Assembly (NCBI GenBank): GCA_002914845.1
Contig: JXTC01000037.1
Span: 1,201,818 to 1,265,817 of the forward strand
Source: Trema orientale
Taxonomy: Eukaryota > Streptophyta > Magnoliopsida > Rosales > Cannabaceae
Direction: 5' to 3'
DNA length: 64,000 bases
This document shows, piece after piece, positions 50,366 to 62,019 of the stretch. Made by a program: the position numbers and the translations under genes. Under the pieces are notes generated by a model. The model searched no databases. It was not told the DNA's origin and was given only the letters and a program-made list of their open reading frames with translations. Positions within the stretch are counted from its first letter, which is position 1, and every line of letters begins with the position of its first letter.

Positions 50366-52380
50366 AGTGTTATTGGCAAATTTGGCCCCTACTTTGTCTA
50401 TTCTAACGATTTGGTCCTTGTACTTTTTGATTATTGGCAATTTAGTGCCAAATGGCAAATGATATTAAATGGGTAACATAAAGAAACTTGTGCCATGCAC
50501 GTGAGTATCAAAAATACCAAAAAAAACGAATGAGAAAAAAACCAAACTATTACAAAAAAAATGAAAAAAAAAAAAACTCAACAACTTTAAAGGTGTTTCA
50601 ACAACACCTAACCATCATCACTCGCCTTGACTTGGCATCCGTCGCCCTCAACGACCTCTCCCTCCAACCCTAAGATTAGGAGAAGTTCGTTTCTCTCACC
50701 GTTGCCTTGTACTTTTATCGGAATCGTAAACGACTTCGATAAGGCCTTGGTCGAAGACCATTTACTTCACGGAGATTTGTTAGATTTTCCTGATTTTTAG
50801 GGTTGATATTTATATTCTGTAAATTATTTTGGCACTTTGAAATTGAAAATCTAACTTTTGATCTTACTAATTTATCTCCAAATAAAAAATTAAAAAAAAA
50901 AAACAATTACCAAAGGGACTTTATGGTTCAATAAAAGTTCGAGCTTTCTTGACTTGAGTGATATGGGTTTAGAAGTTTGGATTTCAATTTGTTTTTTGGG
51001 TTTAAGTTATTTATTTTTTTATTCTTTTATTTTGTGTTCTTATAAGTTTTTCTTTTGTTTTGTCTGTTTTTTTCCTTAGTTTGGAACTGGATTTTATGAA
51101 GAAAAAAAATTGCGAAAGAAAGTTCAAGGAAAAAAAAAAAAGGAAGATATTTTTTGAAAACTTTTCAGAACTTTTTTTTTGATTTTTTTTAATAATTAAT
51201 TGGTCAGAATTTTATATGCTAAAAAGGTGATATCAAATCTAACTTTTGCTCTCCTATTTTTTTTTCCCTATTATTGCTTGTCTGAAAGGCTGAATCCACA
51301 TAAAAGAAAATGATTTGGATTTCCTTTTCTTTTTTTACTCTTTCCAAAAATCCAAATAATCATTCCTTCTTTTTTTCCGCTTATTTTTCAAAAAAATATT
51401 CAAACCCACTTATCCATAGAAATATCAATGTGGATCAGGCTTTATGGGCCAGCCCACATTCTTAAGAAAAAGCACAGCACTAGTCCGGCTCAGGCTCACA
51501 TTATGTGGGTCTGAACTGGCCCATTACATATAGTATGGGTTGAGCAAGGCCCCAGTCATAGGCCCATCGACCGACCCGACCCACCCCATATTTATATCGG
51601 CGCACATTTAATCATTCTATATATAATTTTAAATGGGGATGGCTACGGTAGGGGCGTCCCTACGTAGGGTCATGCCTTAATTATCGTTGGATGGGAATCT
51701 GTGGGGAATAACGGGAATCTGTGGAGAATCTATTTATATACAGATTCCCATCCAACGGTGAATAGACAAGGCCCTACGTAGGGGCGCCCCTACTGTAGAC
51801 GCGCCTATTTTAAATATATTTCATAATTAAAAATTTTCAAAATATTAATTAAATATTTTCATTTATATATTTTTAATGTTATTTATTTACTTATTTTTAT
51901 TTATTTTTAGTTTATTCACATTTTAAAAGAATATGAATAAGTTTTAGGCCCATATTTAATTTTTTAAAGCACAAAATAACAACGAAATTAAGCTCATAGT
52001 GTGACACATATTCGGCCTGCATAGACACAACCCACTCAAGTACGACCCACGTAGGCCTGTATAAAACGTGGGTTGGACTTGTGGGCCAGTTTGGACAGCC
52101 CATACCGGCCCGACCCATGTTTTAGGTAGACAAACTAGACTTAGGCTCGCTACAAAATCCGTACCGGCCCGGTCTACTTTATATCTCTAATTACTCACAT
52201 CTGATCTAGACTTGGCCTTTTCAGATAAAGTAAACTCCGATTTTCAGTTTGGCCTTAAATTGCCAACAACTTAAGAACTTATAAGTTATAACTTATAAGG
52301 GACTTAATTGCTAAATTAAAGTGCAGGGACCAAATCGTTGCAACGGACAAAGTCAAGGGACCAAATGTGCCAATAACCCT
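50366..52380. mobile_element. 2-kb terminal-inverted-repeat element with a nested MITE
   Basis: The left arm from AGTGTTATTGGCAAATTTGG (with CTTTGTCTATTCTAACGATT and TTGGTCCTTG) returns inverted at 52250-52380 (CCAAATGTGCCAATAACCCT, CAAATCGTTGC). The arms extend roughly 90-130 bp. The interior holds poly-A/T-rich DNA, a less AT-rich patch at 50585-50760 that may be a captured fragment, a GGCCCGACCC-rich part (51430-52190) and MITE family 2 copy 2. Mutator-like form is inferred from arm length; no target duplication was seen. Confidence 0.55.
51635..51806 (+). mobile_element. Foldback MITE family 2, copy 2, with perfect 9-bp target duplication
   Basis: The left end GGGGATGGCTACGGTAGGGG, then CGTCCCTACGTAGGG, matches the inverted right end (CCCTACGTAGGGGCGCCCCT onward) with few mismatches. 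An inner hairpin pairs ATCGTTGGATGGGAATCTGT with its inverse. ATTTTAAAT flanks it at 51626-51634 and 51807-51815. A 9-bp duplication points to the Mutator superfamily. Confidence 0.85.
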
Positions 52381-52578
52381 TGCGAGTGTTTTGGACATAC
52401 TCAACCCTAATGTTGGAGTACGCCGTCACAGCTCCACTCCTCGGAGCGATTAGAACTTTTATATGTGGGTTTTTATTTTCTCCTATGAGCATATATCGAT
52501 TTATTTAACCATGTCTTGTTCAGTCTTAGGCCTTTTGCCTGTTTTTTTGGGTGGGTATTGAGAAATTTCGCCATTGCT

Positions 52579-52976
52579 AGCTGATGATGAGAAGCGTTGG
52601 GCCATGAGTAACGGCAATATATTTGCGCACTGTGTGGATTTTCCTACATGGGTTGTCGTTGCTTTGAGGAATGTGCCATAATGCTAATCTGAGGCGGCCT
52701 CTTTGTTTTGTTTGTTTGGTTACTGAGAAATTGCGGGAAAAATAAATCGAAACAAAATTACAAAGCCAACCCAGAAAGGTTATATACCGATATGAATTGA
52801 CCATTTAAAGATTTTTTTCAGATTTTGATACTTGGTAGTAATAGGAAGCTAGCTAGCTGCCTGCGATGGCAAATTTTGGACTTTGGAGAGTTGACAACAT
52901 TTTGTGCACCATGGTAGATTTCCCTACTTGGGATTTTCGCCTCAAGGATGAATGTGCCAAAATGCTAATCTGAGGC
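52579..52976. repeat. Two diverged direct copies upstream of the Gly/Pro-rich gene
   Basis: The segments ending AATGCTAATCTGAGGC at about 52695 and 52976 share TGTGGATTTTCCTACATGGG/GGTAGATTTCCCTACTTGGG and GAATGTGCCA in the same order, 281 bases apart. They lie in what is probably leader or leader-intron sequence of the next gene. Role unknown. Confidence 0.6.
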
Positions 52977-53788
52977 TTTTTCTGCATTCCATTTTTATTG
53001 ATTTGCTGTCTTAAGTTGTTATCTTATATGCCCTGAAATGTGGTTTAATTGAATCACTTTGTTTGTTTCTTCATTCTTAGAGCTGGGATTTCTTGGGGAA
53101 CATTTTGAACCATATTTGGCAAAAGAAGGATACACATGATGTAGGTTTGACATAATTATCTATATTCATATAGTTAAACTCTGGAGTGTGCCAATTTTGG
53201 CTCTGGCTCAGGAGGCAATGAGCTGAAGGGCTCTCTCTTTCTCTGTTGCTGTGATTGTGATTTTGTCACGTTTTCTTCATATATGATAAATTATTCGTTG
53301 TGATCTTTATCAATAGTATACGCTCACCATACCAGAACATATCTAGCATAAGTTTGGCTTCAGTCCCCTAAAACTTGTATCGGATACGATGGTTTCAGTC
53401 ATTATGTTGGAAGCTATGATTTTAATGAGTTAAGAATCTTGTACTTATTGCTGAGTTTGACTGACCCACTTAACCATGTGTGAGCGTATATGTACATTGC
53501 ACAGTTTTGGATTTTGAATGGTAGGTTGCAGAGGAAGATGGCCTTCTGGTTTGACCAACAGGTTTATATATGCGTGAAATGTTTTGACTTGTCGCTGCAT
53601 TTACACGTTGAGAAGCCATATCATGGCATCAAATTGCTTTGAGGATAAGAAACTTGCCTGAGTTCTATGTATATATACTCTTCTTGTTTATCTGAAGTAT
53701 ACGAACAAACTTCGACATTTTTGTCAGCAAACAGTCGCATATTTTCCAGGGATAGCTGCTGTGGTGTTAGTCTGATAAACTCTTAGTT

Positions 53789-54264
53789 ATGGGACCTGGT
53801 GGGCCTGGAGGTCCGGGAGGACCTGGCGGTCCTGGTTGGGGAGGTCCCGGTCCTGGCGGCCCTGGCTGGGGAGGTCCCGGTCCTGGCGGCCCTGGCTGGG
53901 GAGGTCCCGGACCTGGGGGCCCTGGTTTCTGGCCTGGACCTGGTGGCTTTTTCGGTGGCTTTGCTGATGGTTTATGCCATATGATATCATCTTGGTATGT
54001 ATAAATCCACCAAGAACTTTGTTATTTCATTTTCTTTGATGATTTGCTAAACTATAAATTGTGTCTTACTAGCAATTTCGTTAGAAAACGAAAGATAATC
54101 AGCAATTGTGATTTACCTTATGGTGCTCGCGATGTATCTCTAATGTTAAAAGCATTGTTATTGGGGTGTTTTGCAGCTTCTACTGCTTGTGCTGTTGTTG
54201 GTTGCTGCAGGACTGCTTTGGCGGACCTCGTGGCCCTCCTGGTCCTGGTGGACCTCCTTTCTAA
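53789..54264 (+). CDS. Small Gly/Pro-rich protein with a cysteine-rich (CYSTM-like) tail
   Basis: Two exons, 53789-53994 and 54177-54264, with GT-AG borders, give 97 residues. The N-terminal 50 residues are GPGGP repeats, including three copies of a 10-residue unit (GWGGPGPGGP), then FWPGPGGFFGGFADGLC. The second exon supplies a compact hydrophobic Cys cluster, CFYCLCCCWLLQDCF, then GGPRGPPGPGGPPF and stop. Reading the first exon through the intron would lose the Cys cluster, which supports the splice. The layout resembles cysteine-rich membrane-associated CYSTM-type proteins of plants, where the Cys cluster anchors to a membrane, but here a Gly/Pro tail follows. The role (often stress-linked in that group) is inferred. 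GC content is far above the surroundings because of Gly/Pro codons. Leader introns upstream are likely. Confidence 0.8.
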
Positions 54265-54269
54265 CTCGG

Positions 54270-54930
54270 TTTTTCTTTTCTGCACTGAGACTGAGTTATG
54301 CTGTTGTTTTGTTCATTGATTATGCTAGTCGTAATGCCCGTGTGATTGATACCAGATATCAAACCAATTTATGTTAAATTAAGATCATATGTTATGTATG
54401 TTGAAACATTTTATGAGGATCTTGTGCTTGATTCCTGTTCTGATTATCGTTGGTTAAAGCAAATCATTTTAAAGGAGAGAAAAAAAGAAAGAAAGAACTG
54501 ATGGAAGAAGAATGAAATTTGAGCTTTGAATACTCTTCTTCAAGCGCAACGAACCAGGGAAAAAGCAGAAGCTAAACCTTTACCTTGTTAAGTCGTCCAA
54601 AAGTAATTCAAATTTCCATGTCAATGTCGCATACTTGCATCCTTCCAAAATTTTGGTTATGGAAAACAAATCCGATGGATCGGATTTGCACCGCATTGAT
54701 TGAGCCCGCGCCGCACAGGAAAAAACCGTCCCGTTTAGGGCGTGCTTGGATTCACCTTTCTTTTTTTTTTTTTTTCTGTTTTTTTTTTTTAATCAGAAAA
54801 ATGAAAAAAAGTTTTCGAAGTTTGCTTGACAACCTTGTTTTTGTTTTTTGTTTATAAAAATTGTTACCAAAAATTTCAAAAAAAATTGTAATAAAAAATT
54901 TCTATTACTTTTATTTTTTAAAACAAATTT
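54270..54930. other. 3' flank of the Gly/Pro-rich gene and AT-rich DNA
   Basis: The 3' UTR probably ends in the first 200 bases. No further gene is seen. Confidence 0.4.
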
Positions 54931-55145
54931 CAAAAACTGAAGAACATACAAATATTTGTACACAAGTGTGTGCATATATGTATATACATACACAAATATA
55001 AGTCTATATGACTTTTTTTATCATTATTTANAATTTAAAAAACTGAAGAACATACAAATATTTGTACACAAGTGTGTGCATATATGTATATACATATACA
55101 AATATAAATCTATATGATTTTTTTCATCATTATTTACATTTTATT
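54930..55145. repeat. Tandem duplication of about 106 bp
   Basis: AAAACTGAAGAACATACAAA, then TATTTGTACACAAGTGTGTG, a TATA-rich run and TTTTTTATCATTATTTA is present twice in direct order. The copies join at the N at 55031, so an assembly artefact is possible. A shorter repeat (AATTTATTTAAACAAAAAAT) follows at 55240-55290. Confidence 0.8.
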
Positions 55146-55299
55146 ATTTTTGGAAACAAATAGTGAAATAAAATTTACCAAGTATATTTCTTATTTACAA
55201 AAATTGAAAATCGAAACAAAATTTTTACTTCTGTTTTTAATTTATTTAAACAAAAAATTAGAAATTCAATTTATTTAAACAAAAAATTAGAAATAAATC

Positions 55300-56043
55300 C
55301 AAACAAGCCCTTAGCTTAGTATTGTTTTTGTATTTTGTTTCTTTGAAGACTTGGAAGAACTGTAGAATTGCTAAATGCGACGAGTGGTATAGTTGTATTG
55401 TATGAATACGTGTAAATCTACCATGTTAGATCTAGAAATCCAAATGCAGTCTTAAATCATTTCTGCAAGTAATCATGTCAAGTCTTTACAAATCTGAAAT
55501 ATGAAAAATAAAACAACAGGAAACAGCGCAGTGAGAGGAGGGTCTCTGTAGTTCTGGGCAAAACCCTCCCCTCCCGCACCGTTACATTTCTAGTTAAGTA
55601 ACGTACCTTGTCACTTGTACTCTGAATTTTTCTTCCTGGTCTCTTTGGACGCTTCACACTTCATTTTATACACTGTTGAGAATTTTCCAGCACGTTAATT
55701 CATTAGATTATATCTCCATAGTTCCTCAACAGCACATCAAATTTTTGTTTTTACTTTGTCCACTTAAATAATTGTCCATTTTTTCAGTCAATTAAACAAC
55801 CAAATGCAGTAATTAATGCTTAAACAGCAGTGTTTAATAGCAAAACCACAAAAGGAGATACAACAATTCTGCTGGGTTTCTTTGGGATTGGGTTACATAG
55901 CTCCAAGGACATTAAAGCAAGAAGAAAAAATTTTAGTATTTTTCTCAAACTCCAGACTATGCGGAAAAAAAGCACACCCGAATGATACTTCGATATAAAT
56001 ACAAACTACAGTAAGTATAGCTAGGTCAAACATGCCTTCTCAG
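55300..56043. other. Region downstream of the tubby-like gene
   Basis: The part next to 56043 is probably the 3' UTR of the minus-strand gene. No separate gene is supported. Confidence 0.4.
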
Positions 56044-58161
56044 TCATTCACAAGCGATCTTAGTGTCAAAGCTGCTGAGGCATATGGCAAATGCCTGAAA
56101 AGCCGAGATGGGGTACTGATAATCCATGGTGAAAACATCCTTTCCAACTTTTCCAAACTGGAGAATGACATTCTCATGTTCCTGCCCAGCACCTCCATTT
56201 TCCGGGGAAGCAACCAGCTGAAAATTCTTCACAGATGCGACCGTTACCCGCCCATTGAAATTCAGACACCAGCACTGCAGTTGTTCATGCCACCTAGGGG
56301 CCTTATTCCTCAGTACTAGCAATCCTTCGTTTTGGCCAGATTGAAGTTCTGGTTGAAAACTCTCAATGCGGGTCGATTTTGATCTGAAGAAAGGAAGGGA
56401 TGGAAAAGAATCCAAGCTGCTATGCCGAAATTCAGTCGGTGTTGGCGCTACACCTCCCGGCTCCATAGAACGAGCAGGGATGGCATCCATGACACACTGC
56501 ATTCTCCTAGGTCCCCTGCTTTACACAATGTGTTAAAAGTTACTCACATTTTACAGCAACTGAAAAGAAATAAAACAAAGACACCAAAGGAAGATTCAGC
56601 AAAAAAATTTCACACCTGGAGCCCAAGACATTCAACTCATAAGAAATATGTGCCACAGGATAGTTGCCAGCGGGAACTCTGGGGGAAACTTGCTTCATAT
56701 TTACAAGCCTGGTAGAACGACATTTAGTGACTTTGGCTCCAGTATTTGGAGGTTGGGCATCATAGATTGTAAATTTGGTCCCTAGAAAGTTTGATCTGAA
56801 ATAAAGGAAATATGAGATGATGAACACATGCCCTGACTGATCAAGAACTTGAGTAGGAACGTCAAATATGGGATAAATATACCTCAACTTCCCAACATAG
56901 GTACTACTGCCTTTAGATACGTCATCGGAATTTAGAGAGATGATGTAATCTGTGCAAGTAGGACGTCTACATTTGCGTGCAGCAAGGAGGAATTTGCCAT
57001 CATCGGTGGAAGCTGGAATTATTTGGGTGAAACCATAACAAATCAGTGCGAAAAGCTCAGACAGGAACACATAAAGAAAGAAAGAAAGAAAGAAAGAGAA
57101 AGTAAGACATGTCCTTTAATATTGCCAATGCAGCTGGACATCGTGAAATTGCGGTAAACCAAAATGTGTTAGAGCAATGAAAAATGTAAACATAAAGAGA
57201 GTCCGTTACCTTGATTTAAGCTGAGGAAAAGATAATATGTTTGGTTGCTACGATTGCGTTTAATGAAACACTGAAGGACCAAATCCCTCGGACCAGGCTG
57301 CAATAGAAAACCAATGAATTCACATTATTTGCTGGTGCGGGAGAAGGGTAAGCGAAATGAGAATTGCAACTCTGCGCTGAAGAGTAACTTGTTTATTTGT
57401 GCTATTCCGAAAGCTAACAACCATTTAGAAAACAAACGAAAAGCTCAATCATTGAATTACAACTAACAAGTGCTAAGACCAGGACCAGCACATCTTTCTA
57501 TATCTTCAAAACTTATTAAAGGTCCTTCAAAACTATTCAGATAATCACAGAAAGTCGATTACTATACATTTGCTTTGCAACAATGTCAACTATAAACAAT
57601 GCCGTTTGTAGAAATTGGAATTGCTAATCATCTAATATAGAACAATGACATAGCTTTCTCTTCAAAGCAGACCACGAATATAGAAATGTCATCGATCAAT
57701 CTTCAGCAAAAGATAGAAAGCCAAGTTTGTATGCTAATAACAGTTAGGAACATAAAAACTTCATGAAATGCATAGCAATGAAATGAGATCAGGTCCAATG
57801 ATAAAAGCCTAAAACTCCAGACCTGCTTCAAGGAGATTGGAAACGTCAACTTGCCCGAAAGTTCAGGTGATTTCACTATTTCTTTGACGATATCTCTCCA
57901 ATTCCGGCAAACACCGGCACAAGAAACCACAGTTTTTCGAGGAGGCCATGTGTCTTCAGATGCTTCTATCCTCATTAACACATCCCTCAAAAGCTCTGGC
58001 GGCATGTTAGCCCAGCAACTCTGCTTCATAGCATCAACCTTGACCGAGCTCTCTTGAACCACCCTTTGTGACCTCGATCTCCCAAACTTTACATCAAACC
58101 CTTTCCTTGAGATACTCCCAAGCTCCCCTTTCACACCTTGGATCACACTTTTGAAAGACAT
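56044..58161 (-). CDS. TLP3: Tubby-like F-box protein, TLP3 type
   Basis: Plant tubby-like proteins join an F-box (SKP1 binding) to a tubby barrel that binds phosphoinositides at the plasma membrane and can release to the nucleus. Exons in transcript order: 58161-57823, 57297-57210, 57012-56883, 56795-56616 and 56515-56044, all GT-AG, giving 402 residues (family about 390-410). The N-terminus [20 protein letters not shown] and F-box (about 50-105; [26 protein letters not shown]) precede the tubby domain (about 116-397). The PIP2-contact pair is kept (K184 and R186 in [12 protein letters not shown]). Signature ends FSAFQAF-like and SFDTKIACE close the protein. The overall sequence is closest to the Arabidopsis TLP3 class by recall. 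The leader and promoter run into a (CT)n tract and N gap. Confidence 0.94.
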
Positions 58162-58784
58162 GAGTGCCTCTTCAGTCCTTACTTTCTCAAACACAACAAC
58201 TCAGCCGTCCAAAACCAAAAACCCACCACTCTCTCTGGATAATCACAAAAACCTAACTTTTCTTTTGCCCATTTATGTGAGCTAGTAAGCGCCAAATATG
58301 AAGGCCCAGATGCCTAAAAAGCTTAAAGAAACTATCAAACTAACCAAATGTTACAACAAAACTCTTCAAACCCAAATCACAAAAGAACAAAAATAGTTCA
58401 CCCAGAAATGTATATACACGTAGTGGTGGCCATTGGTGCCCACCAATCTCAGATCTCTACAACAAACCAAAATAAATCCAAGAAATGAAAACTACCCACC
58501 ACAGATCAACCGAAGAAACCGCTATATACAGACAAAAGGTACAAAATTGGGCATAGATCTCTCTTACAACATCTTGTTTTTTAATTCTTACAACACAAAG
58601 TCAAGTCACTGAACAAACCTCAGAAAAGAGAGAGAGAGAATCTTATTGATGCGAAGACCTCAAAAGGGGTTAAGGGGTGTGGAGAGTGGTTTCGATGGTT
58701 TCTAAGAATGACCGGCAAGGAGGGTAAAGGGTTGATACATATGGATTTTGTTGATGGACTGGGGCTGCGCCGTGATCTATGATG

Positions 58785-59254
58785 TCTCTCTCTCTCTCTC
58801 TCTCTCTCTNNNNNNNNNNNNNNNNNNNNNNNNNNNNNNNNNNNNNNNNNNNNNNNNNNNNNNNNNNNNNNNNNNNNNNNNNNNNNNNNNNNNNNNNNNN
58901 NNNNNNNNNNNNNNNNNNNNNNNNNNNNNNNNNNNNNNNNNNNNNNNNNNNNNNNNNNNNNNNNNNNNNNNNNNNNNNNNNNNNNNNNNNNNNNNNNNNN
59001 NNNNNNNNNNNNNNNNNNNNNNNNNNNNNNNNNNNNNNNNNNNNNNNNNNNNNNNNNNNNNNNNNNNNNNNNNNNNNNNNNNNNNNNNNNNNNNNNNNNN
59101 NNNNNNNNNNNNNNNNNNNNNNNNNNNNNNNNNNNNNNNNNNNNNNNNNNNNNNNNNNNNNNNNNNNNNNNNNNNNNNNNNNNNNNNNNNNNNNNNNNNN
59201 NNNNNNNNNNNNNNNNNNNNNNNNNNNNNNNNNNNNNNNNNNNNNNNNNNNNNN
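58785..59254. repeat. (CT)n microsatellite running into a 445-base assembly gap
   Basis: A CT run of 25 bases from 58785 ends at the N block 58810-59254. The gap hides about 450 bases some 650 bases upstream of the TLP start codon, in the likely promoter or leader. Open frames across the Ns are meaningless. Confidence 0.9.
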
Positions 59255-60620
59255 ACTATGATGATGAACGTAAAAATTGAAAGAGAAAAAACAAAGAGCT
59301 TTTATAATTATGAAAAAAAAAACACAGTAATTGAACAAGTTTACTAAAAAAAAGAAAAATAAAAAGGCAAGTGAAGATAGAAAAAAATAATAATTAACTA
59401 AAAAATTGTCTATGAATAGCAAAAAGTAAGTTGTAATATGATTTTATTTAATTACCGAAAACTATTTTATTAATATGTGGAGGGAGGGACTGAACTACGG
59501 TCCGACCTAAGCAGCATGACGTAGTATATCAGCCTAATAAAGATGGGCTAATACTGTGAGTCCATGGGTCTACTGTAAGCCCAAATTATAACAAATGCTC
59601 AAAATGAGCATTTTATATGACTAAATCCAAAAGATAGAGTTGGGTTAGTTGATGTTAGAAATTCAAGGCCGTGATTTTTAATAATTTTAAGTGGAAATAA
59701 TAATAAACAGTATTTTTCCAAAATTTCAAAAAATTGAATACTTGAAATTTAAGTTTTTAAATCCCCAAAAGTAAGTAAATTTCAAAATTAGGCAAATTTG
59801 ATGATCATGAAATTTCCCATTAGTTTTAAATTCCCAAGAAATTCTTCATTTAAAGTTTAGAGAGAATTCTAATTAACTAGTTAGAAACTTTTATTAAATC
59901 ATGAAGTTTAATGAAAGAGTTCAATTTAAAACTCTAGGCCCATAGTTCAAATAATTTACATAAAATTATTTTTATTTCTATGTCAAATTTATTTAGCCAA
60001 ATATAGTATAATTACTAAATGGAGGTATGAGGACGATTTTGCTCAGTAATCTTAGTTACCAAAGTGGCGAAGCAGGATGGGCAGAGAAATTGCACGCTTC
60101 CTAATACCCATCTACACTTCTATTAATTGTATAGATATAGAGAAATTTATTAAAAATATTATAAAAAAAAAAACGTGTATACATACATTATATAGGATAG
60201 TAGGAGGCCTTTTTTTTTTTTTTTTTACTTCCTTTTCATAGAGAAATTAAAATTAGCCATATGCTATAGGATTTTAATCAGATGGTTTAATTAAATATGT
60301 ATGAACAAATCCTAATAAAACTTAGTTGATGACATTTATTTTTTATTATATTTTAATGGTTAATATTGGTTTCCCTATCAGAATAAAAAAAATCCTATTG
60401 TACCAGCACCTAAACGTGCNTAAATAAGTTTGCAATTATGATAATTAATTTATAACAATGAGGATTTCACATTTAGATTTTAGATTGTGTTTCTATCATA
60501 ATCAAGACATATGGCAATGCTCTATGCGCAATAGCCCAATATATTTCTAAATATATATGGTTAGTTTGGTTTTTTTGTCATATGCTGCAATTGTATGTAA
60601 GCTTATTGTACCTGTGATGT
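59255..60620. other. AT-rich intergenic DNA
   Basis: No gene, RNA or clear repeat family is recognised. Base 60420 is an N. Confidence 0.4.
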
Positions 60621-60621
60621 A

Positions 60622-61470
60622 TGTAAGTAACAGCTGTGAGAATAAAAATTTATGCGTTTGGCAAATTTATTTACAAAATTATTGCACTATTTAAAAATAG
60701 CATCTAAGTGCTTGGTAAACTCTAAATTATGTGTGTTGTAAAATAATATTTTAAGAAATTTGTATTATACAAATAGAATCAACTTTGCAAAAGCAACTTA
60801 TACTGTACTTGTCAAATTCTACTCAAAATAGTGGTTATACATTAATTTTTAAAGGGAAATTAAGGTGGATAGGAGTGTTTTGGTCCATTTTAACTTTTCT
60901 AGGAGCGTTTTTAAAAATTTATTTTCTAAGAGTCAAAGAGGAGCCAAAATACCAAAATAACCTCCAGCTCAAAACACCCATTATCCAACGATAAACTCTC
61001 CTTTTCCAACCTAAACCTAAACTGCTCCTTCTCCTCCATTGTCAAATTTATGTAAGTAACAGCTGTGAGAATAAATATTTATGCGTTTGGCAAATTTATT
61101 TACAAAATTACTGCACTATTTAAAAATAGCATCTAAGTGCTTGGTAAACTCTAAATTATGTGTGTTGTAAAATAATATTTTAAGAAATTTGTATTATACA
61201 AACAGAATCAGCTTTGAAAAAGCAACTTATACTGTACTTGTCAAATTCTACTCAAAATAGTGGTTATACATTAATTTTTAAAGGAAAATTAAGGTGGATA
61301 GGAGTGTTTTGGCCCATTTTAACTTTTCTAGGAGTGTTTTTAAAAATTTTTTTTCTAAGAGTCCAAGAGGAGCCAAAATACCAAAATAACCTCCAGCTCA
61401 AAACATCCATTATCCAACGATAAACTCTCCTCTTCCAACCTAAACCTAAACTGCTCCTTCTCCTCCATTG
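60622..61470. repeat. 420-bp tandem duplication (period 429)
   Basis: 60622-61041 and 61051-61470 are nearly identical, separated by 9 bases. Each unit begins TGTAAGTAACAGCTGTGAG and ends CTGCTCCTTCTCCTCCATTG. The block TTAAGGTGGATAGGAGTG inside each unit recurs inverted at about 63125-63145. Confidence 0.9.
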
Positions 61471-62000
61471 CCACACAAGCTGCCGCTGACCACTCGAACC
61501 TTCTAAGCCGACCAAGCCCAACCCACCTCTACCTCTTCTAATGCTTCTTTCTCTCTACCACCCTCGGGAAGTCGCTGAGTCGGCTCGGTCCCAAAAGCTA
61601 CCAACCAAGCCGATCTCAGCCGCCCCTGAGGCCTCAACTTCGGCCACCAGCTCGAGCGGTTACGCCTATATCTCTAGCTCCAACTACAAGATCTCCATCG
61701 ACACATCCATCTCGCAGCCACGTACATCGCCGCTTGGCCACCAAGAGTTTCCTCGCAAGTTTCGGAGAAAAAATGTTTGACTACTTTTTTTTCATTAGTT
61801 TTAACTTTTTGTTATACTTTGCTTACCTTCTACTTGATAAATTACCTAAATAAAATTTTCTACACTTTGTAGTTCTGTAATGACTTCCATGTGTTTGATG
61901 AATTGTCTAAATAAAGTTGTTACTCGTTGATGGCTTTTGTTAGTGTTAAAAATTGAATATTTTAGTATGTAATAATCAATAGGTGGAATATTGTGTGTTT
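61470..62000. other. GC-richer patch, possible captured gene fragment
   Basis: From about 61424 to 61780 the base composition is much less AT-rich than on either side, and a 79-codon frame (61541-61780, +) is Ser/Ala/Pro-rich. It lies between repeats of one composite element, which suits a captured exon. No domain is recognised and the start is arbitrary. Confidence 0.3.
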
Positions 62001-62019
62001 TCGAATGACTTTGGTCTGA

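Noticed and set aside
53787-53990. Other frames over the Gly/Pro repeat
   Set aside because: Repeated GC-rich codons keep several frames open. Only the GPGG frame splices to the Cys cluster and a proper end.
58670-59422. Long open frames across the N block
   Set aside because: They are open only because Ns carry no stops; the flanks are CT repeats and AT-rich DNA.
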